Positions 1-9,492 of a stretch of 64,000 nt of DNA are shown here, piece by piece; the stretch's first letter is position 1, and every line of letters begins with the position of its first letter. A model generated the notes under the pieces. It saw only the letters and a list, made by a program, of their open reading frames with translations, was not told the origin of the DNA and ran no database searches. The position numbers and the translations under genes were made by a program. Origin of the DNA: Siphonodentalium dalli (lineage: Eukaryota > Mollusca > Scaphopoda > Gadilida > Siphonodentaliidae); contig CP136061.1 of NCBI GenBank assembly GCA_032622095.1, forward strand, positions 169,391,107 to 169,455,106, read 5' to 3'.

Positions 1-240
1 AATACGTGTTCGATCCGAGTTTTTTTTACGGAGTTATGGCCCTTTTTCGACTTAGAATTCATGCATGCTACCATAACTCAAACAAAATTTATCTGATCAG
101 AATCAAATTTGTTATGCAAGTTTTTCGGATCAAAATACAGATCGAGTTCGAATATGGGTTTGATCCAACATTTTATACCAGAGTTATGGCCCTTTTTCAA
201 CTAAGAATTGAACAGATAACCATAGCAGTCAACAACTAAT
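1..240 (-). repeat. Diverged ~150-bp tandem repeat, block 1
   Basis: GAGTTATGGCCCTTTTTC occurs at 31 and again at 181, a 150-bp period, with matching flanking phrases such as AGTT(C)GAATATGGGTTTGATCC. Read on the minus strand the core is AAAAAGGGCCATAACTC. The same core recurs in the large A and C satellites of this window. The block starts at or before the window edge. Such units are common non-coding repeats in bivalve genomes (recalled knowledge). No coding potential is seen. Confidence 0.7.
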
Positions 241-679
241 TGATTAGCAGCAGTAAAACTTTAGCTCTGTGAGAGACAAACAGTATCTGAGTTATTGATA
301 ATTAGAGTTATTTTTAGACATTAGTGTGAGGTGAAACCAGCTATGTTTTTGAGGGACAGGACACAGGCTTACAGGCAGTAGCTCTATCTAATTAATTTGC
401 ACTCTTACTCTGGTTATTGTAAACTCTCTTAACCCAAGTATTCCATGTCCTGGCCATCTTTCACATTTAACGCAAGGCTGTGGTGGTTTAGCTGTACCAG
501 TGCATTCTCTTATATAATGCTAATGACCCATAAATTCAAATAATTTGTGTTATGTACATTTGTCTATAATAGTACATAAAAGTATACTCTATAATTCAAC
601 ACCAAAACTCTCATTTATGATTCTGATCATAGTAATTTACTATCGCCAAGGGATGGGTTAACATCTGCCGATCGTGATC

Positions 680-1015
680 GGCCTCTCGTTTATGACTTAG
701 AATTCACGAATGCTGCAATAACTAATAATATTTTTTATCTGATTGGAGCCAAATTTGGTATGTGAGTTTATCAGCCCAAAATGCAGATCGAGTTCAAATA
801 TGGGTTTGATCCGATTTTTTTTAATGGAGTTATGGACCTTTGACATAGAATTCATGCTTGCTTCGATAACCCAAACAGTTTTCATCTGATAGGAACCAAA
901 TTTGGTATGTGAGTTTCTCAATTCAAAATACAGAACGAGTTTGAATATGGGTCAGATCCTGTTTTTATACCAGAGATATGGCCCCTTTTTAACTAAGAAT
1001 TGAACAGATTTGAGA
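680..1015 (-). repeat. Diverged ~150-bp tandem repeat, block 2
   Basis: This is a second cluster of the same family as 1-240. GGAGTTATGGACC lies near 825 and GAGATATGGCCCC near 972, about 147 bp apart, separated by the shared phrases GAATTCATGC, CAAATTTGGTATGTGAG and GAATATGGGT. The intervening stretch 241-680 shows no comparable units and no other feature I can name. Confidence 0.65.
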
Positions 1016-2341
1016 TTGTTATGCTTGCAATGTATAGCCATAGCCACTTGCAATTAATTACCTGTGATATCAGTTAGCCCTAAGAGAGACGTCTGTAAAC
1101 CTGTATTATTGGAAATAGAGTTTATATTTTTAGCCATCATATGTTCAGCATAGCAGTGAAAGGTGTATACATTCATGAATCAATGGATTCTGCCCTTCAG
1201 TTCTAAAAGTATAAATTGGAATAGTCTACTGTTCATTTGTAGGGATGTTCTCATAATTTGAACAGACAGAGAGATCCGCATTTAGTAGCACTATTTTTAT
1301 AAAGTTACACAGTCCTGTAATGATATCTGATGCTCACTGCTGCACATATAAAATGACTTTAATAGCCATCTGTTGTTTATTGCATTTCCATAGTATGTGG
1401 ATAGTGTTTATCAACTCCCACATAGCTCTCTGGTTTAGCCTATCAATGCAGTGTTCAAGTGACATACCTGGTACAGTCCCCTAATTTTATAGAGTTACAA
1501 GAGGTGGCATCAGAGATGATGTGTCTCGTTTTCGGTGGCTTACCGCCGCCCGCCGCCCCTCATCAAACTATAAGTCGAGTTTTGGAAACAAAAAACTCGA
1601 CTAAAAATTATTAATCCTGGTCATCAATTTTATGCTTTCGTATATATTTTCATGCAATCATTCTCCTATTATATCCCCTTCACTTGTATAGATTTTTGTA
1701 GTTAAAATGAACCCTTCTCAACATTCCTGATAGATGGGAGCTTACCATTTTTCTGAATTATGTTAAAAAACATGGCCGACGGTGGCCATCTTGGATTTTG
1801 ATCTCTGCATGACTAAATTCTTTGACACACCCTTCATGCCACATCCCTGATCCAATCATCACCAACTGGGATTATGTTATGGATGTTTTGTGACCTATAA
1901 CTTTTCTCACCATGCCAATTTGCAATTCCAACAACCAGCGTTACCTTGAAATTCTCAAAATATCAGCTATTTTGAGCAGAATCTTCATCTATGCCATTTG
2001 ATGTTAACAATTGACATTATTTGTGGTAATGCACAAAAACTAACAGTTCCACTCAATATGAAACATTTGAACTACATGTAACTCATTGTGATGTCAAAGG
2101 AAAGTGTTTGATCTTTATAAGAACAAATATAACATTTGACCAATCTGAACAAATGGAGGTAAAGCTCAGTTTATATAATATTCAAAAATATATTTCTGTC
2201 ATTTTGCAAACACCTGTTAATTAAATATTGTAATAGTAAATATGTATGTTGTTGAATGTTTCATGCAGATACTAGCTTTTTCCCCAGTCAAACACAGCAA
2301 AATGACAACTTTAGAAAAGATAATGGTACATTTCCATATCA
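1016..2341. other. AT-rich intergenic DNA without recognisable feature
   Basis: No convincing exon, RNA gene or mobile-element end is seen apart from the hairpin at 1573-1602. At about 1770-1796 there is an AACATGGCCGACGGTGGCC phrase followed by ATCTTGGATTT. A similar phrase (CATGGCTGCCAGCGGCC) occurs in the insertion inside the L heads at about 9280, so this may be another dispersed repeat fragment. Confidence 0.5.
1573..1602. repeat. Perfect 11-bp inverted repeat (hairpin)
   Basis: AGTCGAGTTTT (1573-1583) and AAAACTCGACT (1592-1602) are perfect reverse complements separated by an 8-nt loop. The hairpin directly follows a GC-rich stretch (CCGCCGCCCGCCGCC, about 1545). It could be a MITE fragment or simply a hairpin; no function is evident. 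Confidence 0.6.
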
Positions 2342-2349
2342 GTGGCATA

Positions 2350-2708
2350 CAGGGACGTGGTTTGGGGGTGTCTCACCCTCCCCCAACAGTTTGTCGTAAA
2401 TCTGATACATTAGTTGGAAATTTCACAATAGGTTGAAAATGTTCTTGCAGTTTGATTTTCAAACAATTTATTGGGGGAGGGGGGGGGGGGGGCTACCAAT
2501 ATTTGCTTATTTTTCTATTTTGGTCAAAATTTTGGACTGAAATAGCCATCAGTTGGAAATTGTCCAACACTTGGAAAGCTTGTGTCATCATCCTGTGTAG
2601 TATCATCCTGTGACCAATAGAAAACTACTAATTAGTTTAAGAAAACAATAAATTACTACATTTGTCAGTTTGGTCGGATTCAAGGGGGTGGGTGCAGCCA
2701 CGTCCCTG
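2350..2708. mobile_element. hAT-type non-autonomous element (MITE), 359 bp
   Basis: The ends are CAGGGACGTGG (2350) and CCACGTCCCTG (ending 2708), an 11-bp perfect terminal inverted repeat starting CAGGG, as is usual for hAT elements. The flanks GTGGCATA (2342-2349) and GTGCCATA (2709-2716) form an 8-bp target duplication with one mismatch, the length hAT transposases make. The interior has no coding sequence and includes a G14 tract (2479-2492). This is a dead or non-autonomous copy. Confidence 0.75.
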
Positions 2709-2716
2709 GTGCCATA

Positions 2717-4836
2717 GCAATTCAGGTTTCAGCAGGACCCACCACCACGATGACAAATTAACAGGGTCCATCTGATTAAGTGCTATGATGCTGGTAGGGC
2801 AAGTTGGTGCTGTTAAGAAAATGTATCATTTTTTTCTCTCATTGTCAAAAATGGACAAAACAACGTACGATACATGTTTTATATGTCCTACCAGCATCAA
2901 TAATTCAGTAGGATATACCAGGAAACATAAAAGAGTATAGCAGGACCACTAATTACGTTCACTTAACCAGGTGTGGGACCATTATAATAATATTGTCTCA
3001 TCTTGGAGATCGCAGCAACGCGGGTTTTGTACATGCATGATGTCACGAAATCGGAGCAAGAAAACCAGGTAAGAAGAGAAATTATGGTCCCTCAATTACG
3101 CTATATATAGAGTGTTATTATGACTTCAATTCTACAGATTTGAAATTTTATTTCATTGCGGATCAATCCCATTTTAATAAACCCGATATCTCGATCCCCA
3201 CGCATTCATCATAAAGGGTAGTAAAGTTCAATCATAAACGCTCTTATATATTCTAAATGTTTGATTCAAACTTTGGTATAATTTATTTATGTATGCAAGG
3301 CACATTGGGTTATTACAGTGATGCTTAGGAGTAAACTATCATCTTTTGCTCCATCTGGGGGTGGATTTAGCTGCAATAAAACTATAGTGAAATTGAGCTA
3401 AAATAGTTGCGCTATATATGTGTATGGCTATAGTCTGCAGTCGAAAATTGATAAATGGAAAGAATAGTCTAAAAATGAGTTTGCATTACTCCCTAATTGC
3501 GCGTGTTTCTACTTTCTCTGAAATTCATGTTCCTATCAAGAACCTATATTTACATATCTTAAATTATTGTTAATTCATAACATGCCATCGCTTTTATCAC
3601 CTGCCATGCTATGATCGGTGATGCGCATCGGACAGTGTTCTATATTGGCACCGTGGTCTGTATAATGAAAACAACTAAAATTCCCGTTGGCATTAATTTA
3701 GCCAACTGATTGGTGGGACTTGCGGAGAAATGCGCGATGTTCAAAGTGGAGTCCCGATATAACTGATTTTCTCAAGGTGGATCATAGGCAGGTCTAATAA
3801 ATATCTCAGTCGCGACACCGCATCGCGTCGATGCACGCATCGCGATGCATTATAGTTCCAAGCCATGCACGGATACCATCTCCTAGATCCAGGCGGACAT
3901 TTAAAACATGTAAACTACTCCCATATATGTTTATGCGTTAGGCCTATACTCTAGCTAGATGGGCATACGGAATGAACGAACTGAAAAAAAAAAGAACACC
4001 ATAGTGTGGGAATTGGAATTATGTATATATACACGTAGGCCTACGCTACTTTGGTCACACTATAATCGGTTTTACTGATAAAAGTTACCAAGGTTCCATA
4101 ACGCGTGATACCGGATTACCGGTACCTTTATAGTTACGCAGGTTGGGGATATATAATTTTGATAATTAGGCCTAAGTGACACATCTCACAATATGAACGT
4201 GATTTAAAAGCGATCGCCGGACTCTGGTCGATTGATGGAAATTCTGTTTGCATATTTAACAAGACTATACCGATAGCCCCCATTGAGTACAAGTGAACAA
4301 ATAGGCCTATATATTGACGACATGTTATTAATCTGAGTAGGCTATAACTTTATCACAATATATATCGCGATCAATATGCATATAATGTATCTGATCGTAT
4401 ATATTGGCCCCTACAGCATATCATATGTTTGACAACTATTGGCGTGGCCCCGGGATGCACTGGGATCCTAAAGCAACTTTGCTAGGATCAGTTTATATAA
4501 TGAACATTACCTATGTTACAAGTAGGGCCTATATCGCCGATTATATAATTATTACAACACCGTGACAGTCTAGCTTTCTAGAAGATCTGTACATGTATGT
4601 ATAGTCCTACATGTACCGTATATAGTCCGGAGCTAGGTTATATTAGTTACACGAAATTGGTGTCGATACCCGGGCCAGGCTGCAATGATACGATATATAT
4701 CACGTTATCCTAATTAAATATGTGAAAACAAAACAATACCCCTCATTGTTGGTGTACAGTTAATTGTGGGATACATTTTATTCACTTTTGGACAAATTGC
4801 AATTAAAATATAAGAAGTATTTTATTAGAAATGCTA
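2717..4836. other. Intergenic DNA, no gene recognised
   Basis: This is AT-rich sequence with no exon I can defend. It contains a perfect 12-bp palindrome GCATCGCGATGC (3837-3848). From 3939 onward it contains repeated TAGGCCTA octamers, reported separately. No RNA gene or transposon end was recognised. Confidence 0.45.
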
Positions 4837-4900
4837 TTTCCGGTGTGGTCTACGTCACAGATTTCTGTATAAAATGACGTCAATCTAAGTGCACAAAATT
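4837..4900 (+). promoter_or_regulatory. Candidate promoter with CRE and ETS-like sites
   Basis: TGACGTCA (4875-4882) is a perfect palindromic CRE, the CREB/ATF site. ACGTCA (4852-4857) is a half-site and TTTCCGGTG just upstream resembles an ETS site. The ATG-containing exon candidate follows within 20 bp. Site identities come from known consensus motifs. That this is an active promoter is inference. Confidence 0.3.
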
Positions 4901-4968
4901 ATGGCGGTGGAAAACTCTGAATGTGAAAGTTGGCAAGGAGAAATCGTGGCTCTGAGAAATCGCTGTTG
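4901..4968 (+). CDS. Possible first coding exon of an unidentified gene
   Basis: An ATG in an AATTATGGCGG context opens a short frame that begins MAVENSECESW and reads 22-23 codons up to TTG|GTAACA, a plausible splice donor at 4969. Without splicing the frame stops at once (TAA, 4970-4972). The evidence is the start context, the adjacent CRE-type promoter motifs and the donor-like sequence. No downstream exon was recognised within the window, and transposons begin about 2 kb further on. I do not recognise the peptide. It may be a chance frame. Confidence 0.22.
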
Positions 4969-5202
4969 GTAACAAACTTTCGTCTCCATATATTATGATT
5001 AAAAGTATTCTTATAATATGCCCAATATGTGTATTATAGAATATAGTCAGTGGGAGTTTGGAGAATTCATAGTAGGCCTGCCGCCTACAGTACCGTAGTA
5101 CGTGGGAGACTCAGCTAAAAAGTTAGTAAAACAACAGGTGATCGATGATCGATCTACTAATCACTGAATGATTTGAATCAGTATCACTATCAGTATCATC
5201 TG

Positions 5203-5308
5203 GTCCAACAAATTACTAGACGATTCGGATTAAGACCTATTTTAATATTTGGACATTTATGTCCAAATTTTAAAATATGTATTAATCGAATAGTCTAATT
5301 TGTTGGAC
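5203..5308. repeat. Imperfect ~52-bp fold-back repeat
   Basis: GTCCAACAAATTA at 5203 is mirrored by TAATTTGTTGGAC ending at 5308. The arms stay complementary with a few mismatches to a centre near GGACATTTATGTCC (5251-5264). The overall length (106 bp) fits a small fold-back MITE. No clear target-site duplication is seen. Confidence 0.6.
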
Positions 5309-5610
5309 TAGTCTCGATCAGCAAAAAAAATAAAAAATAAAATAAATAGGCCTACCCGGAGTACCCTGGCACACCTACTCACGCATACTGGCTTTAGTCT
5401 AGGCTATGCGTATGAGTATGATTAGTAATAATAGTATGCATACTTAATCTGATAGGAATTAGGTATTATTAATAGGAGTAAGGTAAATTTATGTGCTGGA
5501 AACCTGTGGCAGTGTGACTGAGTGCATGTGGCCTGTGGGCAAAAAACAGTTGTAATTTGTAAACAGGTAAATATGGATTATGGGAGACCAAATTCACATC
5601 TAATATAACT

Positions 5611-5845
5611 AATTGTGCTGAAGCGCAATCAATTGCACTTAAGTGCATACCAATTGCACTACTAGTAAGCACTTACTAGTAAGTACAATTAAGCGCAATT
5701 GATTGCGTAATTTGCATTTAAGCGCAATTGATTGTCCTTAAGTTAAGCACAAATAATTATGCTTAAGTGCAATTAATTGCACTTAGAGTAAGGCTAAGCG
5801 CAGTTATTGTGCGTAAACACAATTAATTTTGCTTGAGCGCAATTC
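5611..5845. repeat. Cluster of short AATTGCACTTAAG-type palindromes
   Basis: Over about 235 bp the sequence is built from variants of GCGCAATTGATTGCGC, AAGTGCAATTAATTGCACTT and TTAAGTGC. Both strands read nearly the same at many points. The stretch could form many alternative cruciforms or RNA hairpins. No coding sequence or transposon end is recognised; origin unknown. Confidence 0.6.
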
Positions 5846-5948
5846 ATGGTTGGCATTGGGGCCGCCCTATTAAGAACACTTAAGCAGTCCTTCCCAGGAG
5901 ACAGGAGCAATTGCTGTCGCACCCATATGCACCGGACCTCCTATTTAC

Positions 5949-6125
5949 CGAGAACAACCGAGAACAAGTCCAAAATTAATAAATAAGTCATAATAATGTC
6001 CAAGTATAGTGTATATATCACTCTTAAGTAGATATTGTACCATATTTGACCATTTAAATGACATATGTGTAGTTATTTTACGTATACCGAGAACTTGAAA
6101 CGTCGCCGCCATGTTCTCGGCTGGC
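5949..6125. repeat. ACCGAGAAC motif cluster left of the MULE relic
   Basis: ACCGAGAACAACCGAGAAC lies at about 5948-5966, TACCGAGAACTTG near 6087 and the reverse complement GTTCTCGG near 6113. The same word returns at 7006-7085 on the other side of the transposase relic. The motifs may mark the ends of the relic's element, although the copies at the two ends are mostly direct rather than inverted. Confidence 0.4.
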
Positions 6126-6309
6126 GGTAACACAAAGGCATATGAGTCGTGCCTAAGTGTTAATTAACGGGACCTGGGTCTGTTTGGTGATTAGAATTAA
6201 TTGAGTTGTGTACACTAATATGTGTTACTGTTTGTTAATCACTGGGATGTGTGAGTGCATAACATTGCAGGTGAGAAATATATTAAAGAAATAATTACAA
6301 CTGATGCAA

Positions 6310-6915
6310 AAAAACACCTTCTGTAATCTGTCACTTGGAAGAACAAATCCTACTTCTCAAATCAGCAATTGAAACTGGATCTATAATTGGTATCGACGGA
6401 ACATTTAATCTTGCATCTTGCTATGTAACAACTATTATTTTTTTAAAACCCTAATATTATAAGGAAATCAACTTCAGATCCACCAATACTTTTAGGACCT
6501 TTATTGTTGCATTGGGATGGATGCCGAGATTACGAACTAAAATATTTGACGCTCGAAAGCAAAATAAAGACATTCCTAAATTTTGGACTAATAACAATTG
6601 TGAATCAGACAGACTTTATGAAATTGTAAATGATCAACTCAGGGATATTAGAAGTGCGCTGCACGTGACTCAACTGGTGACTTTCAGTTAGCGGAAAAAT
6701 TCAAAGTAAGACATCAAATTTGGGTAAACTTGCCACCGGAACGAAGAGATAGACGTCTAAACGAATTCTACAATTCGTATCAGCTCCTTCGACTGTTTTG
6801 CTATCAACAGACGAAAAACAAAAGTCCCAAAGGGCAATGTCACACACTCCCCTTAGATGGGGTAAATGTGCCTGCCGAGTCTCAAATGGTGGAGCTCGAG
6901 TGCTGTAATAAGTGA
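6310..6915 (+). pseudogene. MULE-type transposase pseudogene, frameshifted and internally deleted
   Basis: Four separate reading frames carry pieces that match, in order, what I recall of MULE (Mutator-like) transposases of marine invertebrates. Piece 1 (6316-6451) contains PSVICHLEEQ and SIIGIDGTFNLASCYVT; the Asp of GIDGTFNL would be the first catalytic acidic residue. It ends at TAA 6452. Piece 2 (from 6447) contains PPILLGPLLLHWDG. Piece 3 contains KFWTNNNCES (about 6578-6607), after the region that should hold the second Asp and the Glu, most of which is missing. Piece 4 (6676-6915) contains GDFQLAEKF and LPPERRDRR and ends at TGA 6913-6915. At least three frameshifts and a large deletion make it non-functional. 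The family assignment rests on motif recognition only. Confidence 0.55.
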
Positions 6916-7005
6916 AACAGCACAAGCACTTCAAACAAAACATAGGGGCACGTTGTCTGCCGGTCCAAAGCCCGGATAAAAGCTGATGGAAGTTTAAATT
7001 CGTGT

Positions 7006-7085
7006 CAAACCGAGAAGACACTACAAACCGAGAACAAGCTTAATTATCAAACCGAGAAGACACTACAAACCGAGAACAAGCTTAA
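7006..7085. repeat. 42-bp direct repeat abutting element 1
   Basis: The phrase CAAACCGAGAAGACACTACA followed by AACCGAGAACAAGCTTAA occurs at 7006-7043 and again at 7048-7085, offset 42 bp. The second copy ends exactly where the CTAG terminus of element 1 begins, so this is the target flank of that insertion (minus strand CTAG|TTAAGCTTG). Confidence 0.75.
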
Positions 7086-7129
7086 CTAGAATTTTTAAAC
7101 TTCCTATTGGAAGTTTGATACTTCCATAT
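7086..7129 (-). repeat. Element 1 3' terminus: CTAG, hairpin, sub-terminal inverted repeat
   Basis: Read on the minus strand this ends in an 8-bp-stem hairpin, AAAAATT, and CTAG, followed by a target T. That is the CTRR-type 3' end known for Helitrons. The 12-bp ATATGGAAGTAT just inside is the inverse of ATACTTCCATAT at the other end of L elements, the asymmetric or sub-terminal inverted repeat arrangement described for Helentron/Helitron2 elements. Confidence 0.75.
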
Positions 7130-7623
7130 AATTATCATATATATTCCAATCCAAATCCCCTCTCAATCATTACCTTTCCCATAACCCAAATCTTAACATA
7201 ACCATACCTATCGGCAACCCGTACCATGTCCCAATACTAAATGTTTCTATAAGCATAACCATGCTCTAGCCGTAACCATAACCACAATAATTCTAACTAT
7301 ATCTATAACTTTAAAAAGTCATGGAATATAAGTAGTGGCTCACCTTTTCGATCGTAATTTTGTTTATCTCGATTAATCCGTTCCACAACTATTGAAGTAT
7401 TTATTTAGTTACACCCATGCATACTTCAGACCTTATATTATGATACATGTTTATCATAAACACATCAGTTCGCAAAAATAAAAGATTAAGAATGAGGCTA
7501 CTTTTGAAATTATATTTCTCGTAAAAAGTGACCCCTAGTAGACCCTTTGGTATCATCTAGATGGTCTCCTGTAATTTCTGTAGAAGACAGACACAGGCAG
7601 ACAGACAGAAATTCGCAGATATA

Positions 7624-7793
7624 CAGTAATGCCCTATGTAATCGACCCCTTAAACACAGCAGAATTATGGGTAACTTTTCGGGATTCAGGAGAGCTTTCG
7701 GATGAATGTCAGCAGGCTATATTTCCCGCTAAATCCTGAAATATTACCCATAATTCTGCTATGTTTAAGGAGTCGATTACTTAGGGCATACTG
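7624..7793. mobile_element. Tc1/mariner-type MITE in L1
   Basis: The element is 170 bp with ~60-bp imperfect terminal inverted repeats beginning CAGTAATGCCCTATGTAATC on the left and, inverted, CAGTATGCCCTAAGTAATC on the right. TA dinucleotides flank both ends (7622-7623, 7794-7795), the Tc1/mariner target duplication. It has no coding capacity. It is present at the same position in all four L heads, so it predates their amplification. Confidence 0.8.
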
Positions 7794-8991
7794 TAGATAT
7801 AGATGTAAGCATGTTATTAAATTATTCATGAATTCCAAATTAAATCACACGACGTCAGATGCACCTATCCCATGACACTCCACGTGACAATTCACCGTGT
7901 GTTCCAATTTTAGTTTGTCATGATCCAACCGGTTGGGCACCAATAGCAGGTCAGACCGACAAACAAATGAACACACACACAGTTCGGTTTTATTAGTATA
8001 CATACCCACATGTGTACAATATATATATTTAATTGGCAACGGGAATAAAGAACATGCACGGGTTCCACATGCACACATGTGTCTATCTCTTGTGCCTATA
8101 TTCCAAATTAAAGACTTGAGATGTTAAAAATTATAACTGCTATGGGATGGTATATTCTCGTGAAATATACGGATAGTTATAGTCTGTCCACAATGAAGTG
8201 CGAAGTTTTAAATCAATGCCGATCTGTAATTTGCCAAGTGTTAAGTCTTGGTTTATCAGTTTGTCGGGTCAGTGATTTCAACGGCCAGTACTATAAGTGA
8301 CGGTTATATCTACGTGCAGCGGATATATTTATTTATGAAATAATTATGCGCGAATGGCAATCACTCACACAACTGATAACACATGTCTTGATTACGCCTT
8401 ATTATAAAATTAGTAACATGCTAAAAACGAGCCCAAATCACCAGAATGGGACAAAGGCGAATATGTTTTATTTGAAGTTCTATCATGCTCGGGAACGCTC
8501 TAGAAAGATCACTGAAATGTCACTATATATGTGTATCAGGAATCAAGCATTAAATATAATTTAGAAACATATCAAAATAGCATAACAGGTAATGCTGTCA
8601 AGACACGTTATGTCATTACAAACGTTTATACCGATTGTACTGACTGTCCAACCGATTGTACTGACTGTCCAAGATCGCGAACTTTTCCACAGCTTGTGCG
8701 AATTTTGTATACATTTTTGGTTCAAAGCGACTTAATCGGACAGGTGCGCAACACACTGTGCCATCAGAAGTAGGCCAGTCATGCAGCCAATTCTATTTTA
8801 AAGAGCGCGGATTTGGGAAAGCTGCATTGTGTGAGAACGTAACATGATTCGTGTACATCTATATGCATTTCGGTATGTTGCTTTCCCGAGTAATGATGCC
8901 TTTTCTGTGTACATAAATAGCACCAAACTGAACATACGCCTTCTCACCAGCAAAATGATAAATAGCCGATGTGTTGAAACGGTAGTATACC

Positions 8992-9492
8992 CAGGGGGGG
9001 GGGGGGTCGGACAAAAATTTCAGGCACGTATGGCATTTTTTCCCTTTCGATCATTTTTTGTACCCACCCACCCCCTTCGCCAAATGTTTTTCCGTTTTCG
9101 GCAGTTTTTTCCGACCATTTTTTGACACCCACCCCTCTTTTAACACTAAAACAGAGATTTGCGGGGGGGAATTCACTGTAAACAGCTGTATATGAATTTC
9201 TGTGCATACTATTTATCATGGATGTTGACATGGACATGTAAATAGGAATGAGTCCTTTTGAGGTCATTCGGCCAAAAAAACATGGCTGCCAGCGGCCATC
9301 TTGGATTTAAAAATTTGCAACAAAATACAACACGATAACTGCCTGCAGTCAGTTTACAGTTTACAGTTGCCAAAACACTAAAAAACAAGCAGGAAATTAT
9401 TTTTTTTAGTTGCGGAAAAAATTGCTTGTTGGTGGATTTGATCACCCACCCACCCCGGCATACGTGCCGGAATTTTTGTTTTCACCCCCCTG
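8992..9492. mobile_element. CAGGG...CCCTG non-autonomous DNA transposon in L1
   Basis: The ends are inverted: CAGGGGGG...ACAAAAATTTCAGGCACGTATG on the left in pieces, and the inverse phrase with CATACGTGCCGGAATTTTTGT on the right. The direct flank GTATACC appears on both sides, while L4 (57290-57296) has a single GTATACC and no insert. That shows a genuine insertion with a 5-7 bp target duplication. Family uncertain: the CAGGG start suggests hAT, but the duplication is not 8 bp. Length is about 501 bp; the G and C runs vary between copies. Confidence 0.7.

Larger units (their letters stand above)
3939..5354. repeat. Cluster of TAGGCCTA palindromic octamers
   Basis: Perfect TAGGCCTA occurs at 3939-3946, 4036-4043, 4167-4174, 4302-4309 and 5347-5354, plus TAGGCCTG at 5073-5080. 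An 8-mer is expected about once per 65 kb at even base composition, so five perfect copies in 1.4 kb is a real local enrichment. Function is unknown; it could be a binding-site cluster or the relic of a simple repeat. Confidence 0.5.

Noticed and set aside
2479-2492. G14 tract as a G-quadruplex regulatory element
   Set aside because: It is a single homopolymer inside a MITE; similar G or C runs vary in length between copies elsewhere in the window and look like slippage.
6109-6131. Second possible start codon and splice donor (GCCGCCATGTTCTCGG, then GGTAAC)
   Set aside because: The sequence overlaps the ACCGAGAAC/GTTCTCGG repeat motif and has no supporting promoter elements, so a chance match is more likely.
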